Shown here: one piece after another, positions 1-6,870 of the stretch
How positions within the stretch are numbered: the first letter of the stretch is position 1
Layout: every line of letters starts with the position of its first letter
Source: Nitrospinota bacterium
Lineage (GTDB): Bacteria; 2-12-FULL-45-22; JACOWJ01
Assembly (NCBI GenBank): GCA_016176845.1
Contig: JACOWJ010000007.1
Coordinates: 1 to 20,074, forward strand
Direction: 5' to 3'
Length of the DNA stretch: 20,074 nucleotides
Program-made: the position numbers and the translations under genes
The notes under the pieces: model-generated
What the model was told of the DNA's origin: nothing
Database searches by the model: none
Seen by the model: only the letters and a program-made list of their open reading frames with translations

Positions 1-358
1 GCTCGTCTTCAAAAGGCAGCCGGGTGATATCCTCGACTCGGATTTCAACTCGGTCCGACAGTCCCTCCTGCCTGAGCGTTCGCTCGGCCTGGGCGAGCAT
101 CCCCGGGGAGAGATCGCATAAAACCACCCGGTAGCCCATTTTGGCGAGGGGCAAAGTCCACCTTCCTGTCCCCCCTCCCGCGTCGAGGATGCAGGAATTT
201 TTGTCTTGTGGAAGATATTGCGTCAGATGCTTCCAGGTAACCAACCCAAACACCCGGGCCTCGAGGCCCTGCAGGTAGACATCATCGTAATCCAAGCAGA
301 TCTGATCGAATAGGGCCCTGACCACCTCGTTGGCTTCCTCTTTTTCTTTGCCGTGCAT
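1..358 (-). CDS. Class I SAM-dependent methyltransferase, N-terminal part (cut by window edge)
   Basis: The reading frame is open from ATG at 358 to the left edge, giving 119 visible residues. AGGAGG sits just upstream of the ATG, which decides the start. About residues 50-62 read ILDAGGGTGRWT, the glycine-rich SAM-binding motif I. A hydrophobic strand ending in VVLCDLSPGML follows (acidic ribose-binding residue of motif II), then VEDITRLPF, the motif that usually precedes the substrate region. The fold is therefore a Rossmann-type methyltransferase of the UbiE/Methyltransf_11 kind. The substrate cannot be told. It is the last visible gene of a minus-strand group with a radical SAM enzyme and a VOC-fold protein, which suggests a shared small-molecule or peptide modification role; that is inference. 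The C-terminus is missing only because the window ends. Confidence 0.9.
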   Translation of the reverse strand, partial: MHGKEKEEANEVVRALFDQICLDYDDVYLQGLEARVFGLVTWKHLTQYLPQDKNSCILDAGGGTGRWTLPLAKMGYRVVLCDLSPGMLAQAERTLRQEGLSDRVEIRVEDITRLPFEDE

Positions 359-540
359 GACGTCCTCCTGCAAGTCGGCCTCCTCCTAAATATGAAACAA
401 AAGGGGGATATCGAGGTGAATTGAGTGGTGCTCCACTTTCACCGATTGAATTCCCTCCTCCGGGGAAAAATGAGGTCTTATCTCCCCTCCATGAAACTTC
501 GGCACAGGAAATAGGCCTCTTCGACAGGCATCGGACCAAG

Positions 541-554
541 GGGGTCAGCCCCCG
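541..554 (-). other. Intercistronic GC hairpin between radical SAM and methyltransferase genes
   Basis: A perfect 5-bp G/C stem with a 4-base loop (GGGGG-CTGA-CCCCC on the minus strand) lies in the 249-base gap between the radical SAM stop (608) and the methyltransferase start (358). No T-run follows, so it is not a canonical intrinsic terminator. It may be an mRNA-processing or attenuating hairpin. The gap also contains a short cysteine-bearing open frame, described under findings. No confident gene is seen there. Confidence 0.35.
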
Positions 555-607
555 GCCGGCAGATTTCCCGGACCTCCCCCCGTCGCCGGCCAGGGGGCGA
601 TCCTGGA

Positions 608-1690
608 CTACGAGAAACAGAGCTCCCGAGCCTCCGGGTTAAGCCAGCACTTGGGGTCGGAGGCGGTGAGGTCGCCCAGGAAGTGGTGGGCCCGGGAGCG
701 ACAGCCGAAGCAATGGTCATTCCGCTCGCAACTCGCGCAGGCCCCCTTGACCTCGAACTTGAAGGAGATCTGGTCGCGCTTCTCCTCCAGGATCCGGGAC
801 AGGGGCTCCCGGTAGAGGTTGCCCACGGGCATGTCCTGGAGGAATCCGCAGGGATTGACGTTCCCGTCGGCGGTGATGTAGATCATGGTCTGGCAGAAGA
901 ACTTGGTGATGTCGATGGGGCCGACCTTATCCCAGTCTGGGCCCAGGAACCGGGTGCGCAGCTCGAAGGCCCGCCGGACATCCGACAGGCCCGGCTCCCA
1001 CTCCCGGTACCATTGCTTGCCGTGGCCCTGGGGGGTGAGCAGGGGCAGGTTGATCCAGTAAGGCCGGCCCACTTTCTGGATGAACCACTCCATGGTCTCT
1101 TCGATGGAAGCCAGGGCCGGCCGGGTCAGGCAGATGATCAGAACCAGCTGCTCGGGGGGAAAGCCGGCCTCCAGGAGGTGGTCCAATCCCTGGAGCTTCT
1201 GGGCTAATCCACGGGGATGGGTATGAAGCTGGTTGTAAACCTCGGGGGAGATGGTGTCCAGATGAACGTTAACCATGTGGATGTACCCCCGCCGGTAGTG
1301 CTCGACCAGCCGCCGGGCCACCTTGGCGGAGATCAGGCCGCTGGTCACCACAAAGTTGTGGAGGCCCTTCCCGCCGGCATACTCCATGATCTCGAAGAAG
1401 TCGGGGTGGAGCAGAGGGTCCCCGCCGGGCCAAGTCACATGCCGGATGTGGCAGTCCCAAATCTGGTCGACCACCTCAAAGACCTTCTCTTTGGGCATGG
1501 TGGTATGGATGAAGTCCTCGGAGGCCGTGTAGCAGTAACGACAGGCGCCGGCGCAGCGGGTGGTGATGTCGAAATCGGCGCAGAGGACGCGTCCCTCCTC
1601 GGCCGCCCTGCGGATGGCCTCGTTGCTCATCACCCGGAAGAATCGATCCTCGCAGGCCCCTTGAATGGGCCGATTGTCAGGTCCGGTCAT
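608..1690 (-). CDS. Radical SAM protein with SPASM domain
   Basis: This 360-residue protein starts at ATG 1690, preceded by AAGGAGG. The radical SAM signature CAGACRYC (Cys46, Cys50, Cys53) would bind the 4Fe-4S cluster that cleaves S-adenosylmethionine. WPGGDPLLHPDF at about 87-98 is the SAM-contacting GGEP-like motif. The C-terminal third carries a SPASM/auxiliary cluster domain: Cys266, Cys281 in NPCGFLQDMPVGNL, then Cys318-x2-Cys321-x5-Cys327-x2-Cys330 and Cys348. SPASM enzymes typically modify peptides or act in cofactor and haem pathways; which applies here is not visible. It begins 12 bases after the VOC gene stop, so the two are almost certainly co-transcribed, with a methyltransferase downstream. 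A RiPP-type system is possible, but no clear precursor peptide is seen. Confidence 0.93.
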   Translation of the reverse strand: MTGPDNRPIQGACEDRFFRVMSNEAIRRAAEEGRVLCADFDITTRCAGACRYCYTASEDFIHTTMPKEKVFEVVDQIWDCHIRHVTWPGGDPLLHPDFFEIMEYAGGKGLHNFVVTSGLISAKVARRLVEHYRRGYIHMVNVHLDTISPEVYNQLHTHPRGLAQKLQGLDHLLEAGFPPEQLVLIICLTRPALASIEETMEWFIQKVGRPYWINLPLLTPQGHGKQWYREWEPGLSDVRRAFELRTRFLGPDWDKVGPIDITKFFCQTMIYITADGNVNPCGFLQDMPVGNLYREPLSRILEEKRDQISFKFEVKGACASCERNDHCFGCRSRAHHFLGDLTASDPKCWLNPEARELCFS

Positions 1691-1702
1691 GTGGAATCCT
1701 CC

Positions 1703-2128
1703 TTATCGGCCCAAAGCCGCCCTGGCGGCGCCGCTTTCCTCCTCGTACTCGCAGAGCTCGATCATCACTCCATGAGCATCCCTGGGATGGAACTGGGCCT
1801 CCTTGATCTTGCCCAGCGCGATCCGGCTCACCAGCGTCAGCCCCTTGGCCTGGAGCTCCTTGACCGCTTCCTCGAGGTCGGGCACCTTCAGGGAGATGGC
1901 CGCCAGCCCCTCCCCCCGCTTCTGGATGGTCCGGGAGACGGGCCCATCCGGCGTGATGGACTCGACCAGCTCTAACCCCAGCCGATCCAGGGACGACCGG
2001 ATGTGAAAGACGTTGTCATCCACGATGATGTCGCTGAACTTGGTGCCCAGGACATCGCTGAAGAGGGTGATGGCCTTCTCCAGGTCTTTGACGTAAATAT
2101 GAATATGGTCGATCTTCTCGATTCGCAT
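1703..2128 (-). CDS. VOC/glyoxalase-fold protein, methylmalonyl-CoA epimerase-like but lacking a metal His
   Basis: This 141-residue protein starts at ATG 2128 with GAGGAGG upstream. It has the two-module vicinal-oxygen-chelate layout: KIDHIHIYVKDLEKAI at 5-20 (metal His8), GLELVES at 51-57, a second module from about residue 72, and GVMIELCEY at 120-128 (metal Glu124). Length and overall pattern match methylmalonyl-CoA epimerases. However, the conserved G-x-G-x-H-H motif of that family reads GEGLAAISLKV here, so the second-module His is replaced by Ala. Epimerase activity is therefore doubtful; a divergent lyase or binding role is equally possible. It is first in the minus-strand operon and has its own promoter (2183-2191). 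Confidence 0.85.
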   Translation of the reverse strand: MRIEKIDHIHIYVKDLEKAITLFSDVLGTKFSDIIVDDNVFHIRSSLDRLGLELVESITPDGPVSRTIQKRGEGLAAISLKVPDLEEAVKELQAKGLTLVSRIALGKIKEAQFHPRDAHGVMIELCEYEEESGAARAALGR

Positions 2129-2182
2129 CTTGTTTCCTCCTCTCTTTCCAAGGTTTCGGTTTTCTGTATTTAGAACCTATCC

Positions 2183-2191
2183 GATTATAGC
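2183..2191 (-). promoter_or_regulatory. Extended -10 promoter for the VOC/radical SAM operon
   Basis: The minus strand reads TGCTATAAT, a consensus -10 hexamer with the TGn extension, about 55 bases upstream of the VOC start codon. No good -35 hexamer is found at 16-18 bases, as is usual for extended -10 promoters. Sequence-based prediction only. Confidence 0.6.
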
Positions 2192-2340
2192 AGAGATTGG
2201 GTGTAAGAGAGAGCGAGAAGTTGGCCCTGTCGCTGGCCTCGCCTCAAATTGCCCATCTTGACAGCGGAGAAGCCATCCCCTATACTTACCGAGCCTGCGC
2301 TACTCCGCGCGGGGAGATAGATCCGAAGGAGCGAGAGTTT

Positions 2341-2397
2341 AGGGACTCTAGAAAAAATAAATAGCCCTATATAGCCCGTTATTTTTCGAAAGTCCCT
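2341..2397. repeat. 57-bp imperfect inverted repeat, MITE-like or hairpin
   Basis: The outer arms are AGGGACT...GAAAAAATAA (2341-2360) and its near-complement ending in AGTCCCT (2379-2397), about 17 matching positions. The A+T-rich middle contains ATAGCCC twice. It lies 26 bases before the metalloprotease-like gene and could be a miniature transposable element end pair or a 5'-leader hairpin. Confidence 0.6.
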
Positions 2398-2423
2398 TAA
2401 AGATAGAATGTGGGGGCAGGCCC

Positions 2424-3638
2424 ATGATCAGGATTCAGGGCATCGTGAGGCTCGCGAATACGGTCCGACAGAACCTTCAGAACGGGATTCCTTCGGGGGA
2501 AGCCAGGGCCTTCCAGGATCTCGTCCGCCAGAACGTGAGGCTCATTGAGGACCTCTGCCAACAGGCAAGAACCACCCCCCGGGCCCTCCCTTCTCCTTCC
2601 CGGCAAGCCTACCTCTTCCTGAAGAACCTGGACCTGGACCACCTTCCCTTGCACCAGGACGTTGAAGCCCCTCTTCCCGCGAAGCGGATCCGGATCAGCA
2701 ACATCGTCAAAGGCTATAAGGTCCTGCTGGAGTGGATCTCTGCGGCGGCCTCCAACCCGGCGTCTGCCCCGACGGAGGGGAAGCGGATCGCTCAACGCCT
2801 GTGGGGCGAGGTGGAGACGATCGAGCGGCTCTGCGCGGACAGCCATGGCTCCCCCCAAGATCTGGAGGAACCCTCCCGCCGGGCCTACGGATGGATGAAG
2901 TTCCTGACCCTGGAGGATCACCTCGAGCGCCACCTCGATGCCGTCTCCCGCGGGGCAGAGATATTTCAACGAGTCGGCTCCGGCTGTCGCCTGGGCCCCC
3001 GCAAGCCCCTCTTCCAGCTGGCCCACCTGACGAGGATTTACCGCCGGAAGACTTACCGCGACGCCCTCGTCGTCCAGGCCAGCGAGGGCTTCCTGGACGC
3101 CGGCGACGAGGTCCTGGAGGCCATCGCCCGCTGCGCCCTGCTCGGCAAGGACCGCCGGTGGCTCCAACGGATCGAGGAGTACGTGGACTCCGAGGCTTAC
3201 GGGGATATTCTCTTCGAAGTGGAGACCGCCGCCGGCCTGAACGGTCTGGAAGGCCAGGGAAGACACTACGGCCTCGGGGCGCTTTTCGAGAAGGTCAACA
3301 CCGAGCAGTTCCGGGGGAAGATGCAGCGGCCGGGACTGACCTGGAGCCGGAGCTTCACCTTCCGTAAGTTCGGCCACTACCACCCGGCGCGCGACCAGGT
3401 GATGCTCTCCCTGACCTTGGATGACCCGCGGGTCCCTCCCTTCGTGGTGGAGTTCGTCCTCTACCACGAGCTGCTCCACAAGAAGCTGGGGGTCGAGCGG
3501 AGGGGCTCGACGAGGCGCGCCCACACCGACGAGTTCCGGCGGGAGGAACGAAAGTTCCCCCGCTTCGAGGAGGCCGAGGCTTGGTTGGCGCGGCTGGCGA
3601 CGGACCTCCGGACCGGGAAAAACCCCTGGAGGTCGTAA
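2424..3638 (+). CDS. SprT-like zinc metalloprotease-type protein
   Basis: The protein has 404 residues. Its C-terminal domain carries FVLYHELLHKKLG with HELLH at 348-352. A third candidate zinc ligand, His367, lies in RRAHTDEFRREER. This spacing and the AHT-x-EF pattern are typical of SprT-like and related gluzincin domains. The N-terminal 170 residues are helical and contain an internal repeat: IEDLC...PSRQAY..LK.L.L at about 41-73 and IERLC...PSRRAY..MKFLTL at about 133-163. No signal peptide or membrane segment is seen, so it is probably cytoplasmic. The ATG at 2424 follows a weak GGGGGCAGG leader; an ATG at 2408 is out of frame. Its 3' end (3606-3630) is duplicated at 5433-5457 on the far side of the AbiE pair. 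Substrate unknown. Confidence 0.8.
   Translation: MIRIQGIVRLANTVRQNLQNGIPSGEARAFQDLVRQNVRLIEDLCQQARTTPRALPSPSRQAYLFLKNLDLDHLPLHQDVEAPLPAKRIRISNIVKGYKVLLEWISAAASNPASAPTEGKRIAQRLWGEVETIERLCADSHGSPQDLEEPSRRAYGWMKFLTLEDHLERHLDAVSRGAEIFQRVGSGCRLGPRKPLFQLAHLTRIYRRKTYRDALVVQASEGFLDAGDEVLEAIARCALLGKDRRWLQRIEEYVDSEAYGDILFEVETAAGLNGLEGQGRHYGLGALFEKVNTEQFRGKMQRPGLTWSRSFTFRKFGHYHPARDQVMLSLTLDDPRVPPFVVEFVLYHELLHKKLGVERRGSTRRAHTDEFRREERKFPRFEEAEAWLARLATDLRTGKNPWRS
3606..3630 (+). repeat. 25-nt direct repeat, copy A (3' end of metalloprotease gene)
   Basis: This segment encodes the last residues LRTGKNPW of the upstream gene. It matches 5433-5457 at 24 of 25 positions (C versus A at the ninth base). The two copies flank the AbiE toxin-antitoxin pair. 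Confidence 0.8.
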
Positions 3639-3777
3639 AGGCAGGCAGAGGAAAAGGTCTTTTATTTGTTGCCCATCCTCTTCTGGTCACCTTTGCCTTG
3701 CCCTAGCCTTCTGAAAAGGCACCTTGAAGCTCCTCGTCCGTGACGACAGGGGATGACCTTTCGCGCTCTAAAAATTA

Positions 3778-3806
3778 TTGCAAAAACATGCCATTTCTGG
3801 TATTTT
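3778..3806 (+). promoter_or_regulatory. AbiE promoter, probably leaderless, with imperfect inverted repeat
   Basis: TTGCAA (3778-3783) and TATTTT (3801-3806) are separated by exactly 17 bases. The expected transcription start falls on or next to the A of the AbiEi ATG at 3813, which implies a leaderless message. No Shine-Dalgarno sequence precedes that ATG. The stretch is an imperfect palindrome (AAAAACATGCC facing GGTATTTTTTT). AbiEi antitoxins are known to repress their own promoter by binding inverted repeats, so this may be the operator; that is inference. Confidence 0.55.
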
Positions 3807-3812
3807 TTTCGT

Positions 3813-4454
3813 ATGAAGTTCAGCCAACTGGTCGAGATGGTGGATGACGAGCCGGTATTCGAGACCGGTCTGCTGCTGGCGGGCAACCTCGACCCAGAGG
3901 ACGTGCGCCGCCAGTTGTCGCGCTGGACGCAGGCCGGCCGGATCTACCTGTTGCGACGCGGTCTGTACGCGCTGGCACCCCCGTTCCAAAAGGTGAGGCC
4001 CCATCCGTTCGTGATTGCCAATCGCCTGGCGCGCGGCTCTTACGTGAGCTGCCAGTCGGCCCTGGCTCACTACCACCTGATCCCGGAACATGTGCCGGTG
4101 GCCACCAGCGTCACGACGGGACGCCCCGGCCGTTGGGATACCCCGCTGGGCAGCTTCGAATTCCGGCACATCCAGATCGGCCTCTTGCGCGGCTATCGGC
4201 TGATGGAACTGGGAGAAAGACAGCGGGCGTTCGTGGCCACGCCGGAAAAGGCCCTGCTGGACCTGATCTATCTGCAACCCGCCGGGGACTCACCTCTCTA
4301 CCTCCACGGACTGCGTTTGCAAAATTTGGACATCCTGAACCTGGACGAACTGCGGCGGCATGCCGACCTCTCCCACAGACCCAAACTGCGACGGGCAGCA
4401 GAACGCGTGACCGCTCTGGCACGCGCTGAGGCCCTGGAATATGAGAGCCTGTGA
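3813..4454 (+). CDS. AbiEi-type antitoxin / transcriptional repressor
   Basis: This 213-residue protein is the antitoxin and autorepressor of a type IV toxin-antitoxin system. I chose ATG 3813 over the longer frame from 3753 because the family domain begins at MKFSQLVEMVDDEPVFE and the extra 20 residues would overlap the promoter. Residues 17-54 (GLLLAGNLDPEDVRRQLSRW...LLRRGLYAL) are the N-terminal winged helix. Residues about 140-160 contain ATPEKALLDLIYL, the conserved motif of the C-terminal domain. Its stop codon overlaps the toxin start as GTGA, giving translational coupling. Confidence 0.9.
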   Translation: MKFSQLVEMVDDEPVFETGLLLAGNLDPEDVRRQLSRWTQAGRIYLLRRGLYALAPPFQKVRPHPFVIANRLARGSYVSCQSALAHYHLIPEHVPVATSVTTGRPGRWDTPLGSFEFRHIQIGLLRGYRLMELGERQRAFVATPEKALLDLIYLQPAGDSPLYLHGLRLQNLDILNLDELRRHADLSHRPKLRRAAERVTALARAEALEYESL

Positions 4455-5266
4455 AGGAATATCTCACCCATTGCGTACGCGCCGCCCTCACGCCCATCCA
4501 TGGTCGCAATGTGGTCCGCGAATACCTGCAGGCCCGGATCCTGGGCACTCTCCAGCGCGCCGGGGCGATGATCCCGCTTGCCTTTCAGGGCGGCACATCG
4601 TTGCGTTTCCTGTATTTTATTCCCCGCTATTCGGAAGATCTCGACTTTACGCTCGAACGGGCCGCGTCTTCGTATGATCTCCGGGCCTACCTGTGGGCCA
4701 TTCGGGCGGAGATGGCCCCAGAGGGCTATGCCGTCGAGCTCAGGGTGAACGACAAGAAAACCGTTCACCATGCCTTCATTCGCTTTGCCGGGTTGCTACA
4801 CGAGCTGGGGCTGTCGCAACATCGGCAGGAAGCGCTCTCCATCCGGATCGAAATCGACACGAACCCACCTGCCGGTGCAGTCTTGACAACCAGCCTCGTC
4901 CGTCGCCACCATGTGACGCTCCGACTCCAGCATCACGATCGCGCCTCCCTGCTGTCCGGTAAGCTGCACGCCATCTTGTGGCGGCCTTACGCTAAAGGAA
5001 GGGACATCTACGACCTGCTCTGGTATCTCAGCGACCCGGACTGGCCGGCGCCAAACCTGACGTTGCTCAACAACGCCCTGCAGCAAACAGGCTGGAGGGA
5101 CGCCTATCTGACGGAACACACATGGAGAGGAGCTGTCTGCAAACGACTGCAAACGTTGGCCTGGGACCAACTGGTGGCTGATGTGCACCCCTTCCTCGAA
5201 CCGGGGACCGATCCTGGCCTCTTGACCCGTGAAAATGTGATGCTGGTTCTCGGGTGCGAAGCGTAA
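4451..5266 (+). CDS. AbiEii/AbiGii-family nucleotidyltransferase toxin
   Basis: This 271-residue protein starts at GTG 4451, overlapping the antitoxin stop by four bases. It has the DNA polymerase beta-like nucleotidyltransferase core: FQGGTSLRF at 45-53, SEDLDF at 61-66 (catalytic Asp63 and Asp65) and SIRIEIDTN at 130-138 (third acidic residue Asp136). These are followed by LLSGKLHAIL at 167-176 and KGRDIYDLLWYL at 182-193, hallmarks of AbiEii/AbiGii toxins. Known relatives are GTP-binding or tRNA-modifying nucleotidyltransferases that cause abortive infection or growth arrest. All expected residues are present, so it appears active. The GC-rich composition is close to its neighbours. Confidence 0.93.
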   Translation: MKEYLTHCVRAALTPIHGRNVVREYLQARILGTLQRAGAMIPLAFQGGTSLRFLYFIPRYSEDLDFTLERAASSYDLRAYLWAIRAEMAPEGYAVELRVNDKKTVHHAFIRFAGLLHELGLSQHRQEALSIRIEIDTNPPAGAVLTTSLVRRHHVTLRLQHHDRASLLSGKLHAILWRPYAKGRDIYDLLWYLSDPDWPAPNLTLLNNALQQTGWRDAYLTEHTWRGAVCKRLQTLAWDQLVADVHPFLEPGTDPGLLTRENVMLVLGCEA

Positions 5267-5392
5267 ACGGGGACCCCTCTCGACTTTTTCCAGCCTCGGG
5301 TATATAGTCCCTCAAAAAGCAAATGCCTGTTCTCAAACGCCAAATGGATTTGCGAGAAATCATGTTGGTCGATTGAACCGCTTAGCCTACCT

Positions 5393-5437
5393 CTACTGCC
5401 TCTCTCGAATCAGAGAGCGGATCAGGTCCGCCCTCCG
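5393..5437 (-). repeat. 45-nt repeat, copy of the 3' end of the hypothetical gene at 6826-7182
   Basis: 43 of 45 bases match 6826-6870, including the stop codon and the final codons for the tail DLIRSLIRERQ. No gene body is attached here. It fuses directly to the second 25-nt repeat (5433-5457), making a chimeric junction. The segment contains a near-palindrome, CTCTCGAATCAGAGAG. Confidence 0.8.
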
Positions 5438-5457
5438 GACAGGGAAAAACCCCTGGA
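5433..5457 (+). repeat. 25-nt direct repeat, copy B (detached tail of a metalloprotease-type gene)
   Basis: This segment reads LRTGKNPWKA-stop in the plus frame, as if it were the 3' end of a second copy of the gene ending at 3638. It matches 3606-3630 at 24 of 25 bases. No upstream portion of such a gene is present. Confidence 0.75.
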
Positions 5458-5467
5458 AAGCTTGAAC

Positions 5468-6559
5468 CTATGGCAGCGGGTCCTTTAAGGACGGTGCGCA
5501 GAGGCCCCCCATCGCCCTCGCATCCAACACCTCCGGCCCAAATTGGTTGCGTAGAAACACCCTTATCCTTTTAAAGGGTGATTGCGATGGGACCGCTTTG
5601 GAACGCGTTATTTGGTAACACACGAGATGGTTGGCAGGGTTTTTAATCTCCTCAGCTCCCTCTCCATCCCGTTCCTTCTTAACCGGATTGCAAAGCAGAG
5701 TCGGCTTTGTCACCGTCACCGTCATCGGCCCAAACTGATCCTCCAGCTTCACGTCAAAGGGGGTGAACTTCGGGAGAGGTTCCCCTCCCTTGGGGGCTTT
5801 TGCGACCGTGATTCCGTAGCACTTGTAATGGTCTACGTTGTTTGAGTCGGGCGGGAGTGGCGGGTCCTTTTCCAGGGATTTGCCGGTGGGGACAAGAAGG
5901 AGGTCTACTTTCGCGGTGTCAACCACAATGCCCTCGCCGAACTCCGAGGTGCTAAAGTTGATGGAGTCGGTCGCTGTCGCGGTGCCGCTGGTATCGGTGC
6001 CGAAAGGGAAAGGAATATTTGCCCTATGGTGATTGGCCCAACTTCTTCTATTGATGCATCTGTAATCCCAGCAATGCGACTCTTAATCAGGTCGAGCTCG
6101 AAATTATCAAGCATCCAGGCGTTGATTATCGTTTGCTCGGGTGGACAAAACACCCCTTGAGATTCCTGATCACGCATTGCCTTTATATCTGCAGTCGAAA
6201 TTATAGTACCAGCAACCCCGGGGAATTCAACTGGCAGCAGAGTATTGTAGAGTTTCAGCAGGTTAGCTATACTAGCACTAGAGGAGCTGGGGATTGGCTT
6301 TCTTATCGAAATTAACGAGGTCAGGAGGATCTCCTCCCCCCGTAGTTGCAACCCAAATATAATAGCCAATCTCACCACCCCCCACAAAGATGACGGCTGT
6401 ACCCAAGAAGCACGAACCTACTGTGGCGCCCACCGCTACTACATCGGTTACTGTTGCCTTTGCAGGCGTTGCCAGGAGAGTGATGACGACCAAAACCGAA
6501 ATGACGGCGCATATTTGTACATATCGACCCATCGTATGTCTACCTGCTAAGCGTTTCAT
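5468..6559 (-). pseudogene. Secreted protein with C-terminal Cys-containing repeat domain, two frameshifts
   Basis: Three minus-strand frames join into one sensible protein. Part 1 starts at ATG 6559 (AAGGA upstream), with a signal peptide ending in LLATPAKA and a hydrophobic stretch GSCFLGTAVIFVGGG; it runs to a stop at 6278-6280. Part 2 continues in another frame from about 6300 (ASIANLLKLYNTLLPVEF to EEVGPITIGQ) and breaks near 6015-6030, where an extra AT would explain the shift. Part 3 resumes PFPFGTDTSGTATATDSINF and ends at 5468. The C-terminal 110 residues hold two copies of a unit: DHYKCYGI...DQFGP...LLCNPVKK, then HLVCYQI...NQFGPE...GLCAPS. This resembles the DUF7450-type extracellular domain. 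Function unknown. It is either a true pseudogene or carries sequencing indels. Confidence 0.6.
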
Positions 6560-6622
6560 GAGTTTATCCTTCATCTTACGCATTAGATGTTGGTGCTGGA
6601 AGCGCGGCCATCCCCGAATCAA

Positions 6623-6681
6623 CCCTGGATCGAGTCCAGGGCGGGGCAGGCTTGGCCGCTCTTTGCGGGCGGGACGCCCGC
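6623..6681. repeat. Two adjacent intergenic hairpins
   Basis: CCCTGGA/TCCAGGG (6623-6641, 5-base loop) and GCGGGCG/CGCCCGC (6665-6681, 3-base loop) are perfect 7-bp stems. Both resemble common dispersed intergenic palindromes of environmental bacterial genomes. The rest of 6584-6825 contains no supported gene. Confidence 0.6.
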
Positions 6682-6825
6682 GTTCCCAGGGGGTCAACAT
6701 GAAAATGCCTCGGCCACTTTCATGGGCTCGGGTGTCCCAAGGGGTATGGGGGATTGACACAAATGCAGCCGATCAGGCCTGACCCTTGAAAAATGCGAGC
6801 AGGCTCTTCGCCATGAGGTTCATGA

Positions 6826-6870
6826 CTACTGCCTCTCCCGAATCAGAGAGCGGATCAGGTCCCCCCTCCG
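6826..6870 (-). repeat. 45-nt repeat, parent copy within the hypothetical gene
   Basis: This is the 3' end of the 118-residue gene and matches 5393-5437 at 43 of 45 positions. The two copies bracket the broken secreted-protein gene. Confidence 0.8.

Noticed and set aside
683-1975. Long plus-strand open frames opposite the radical SAM and VOC genes
   Set aside because: They are antisense shadows of GC3-rich coding sequence. They show no family motifs, and the minus-strand genes have clear motifs and ribosome sites.
6773-6823. Tiny minus-strand frame reading MNLMAKSLLAFFKGQA just after the 118-residue gene
   Set aside because: Sixteen residues only, with no ribosome site or other support.
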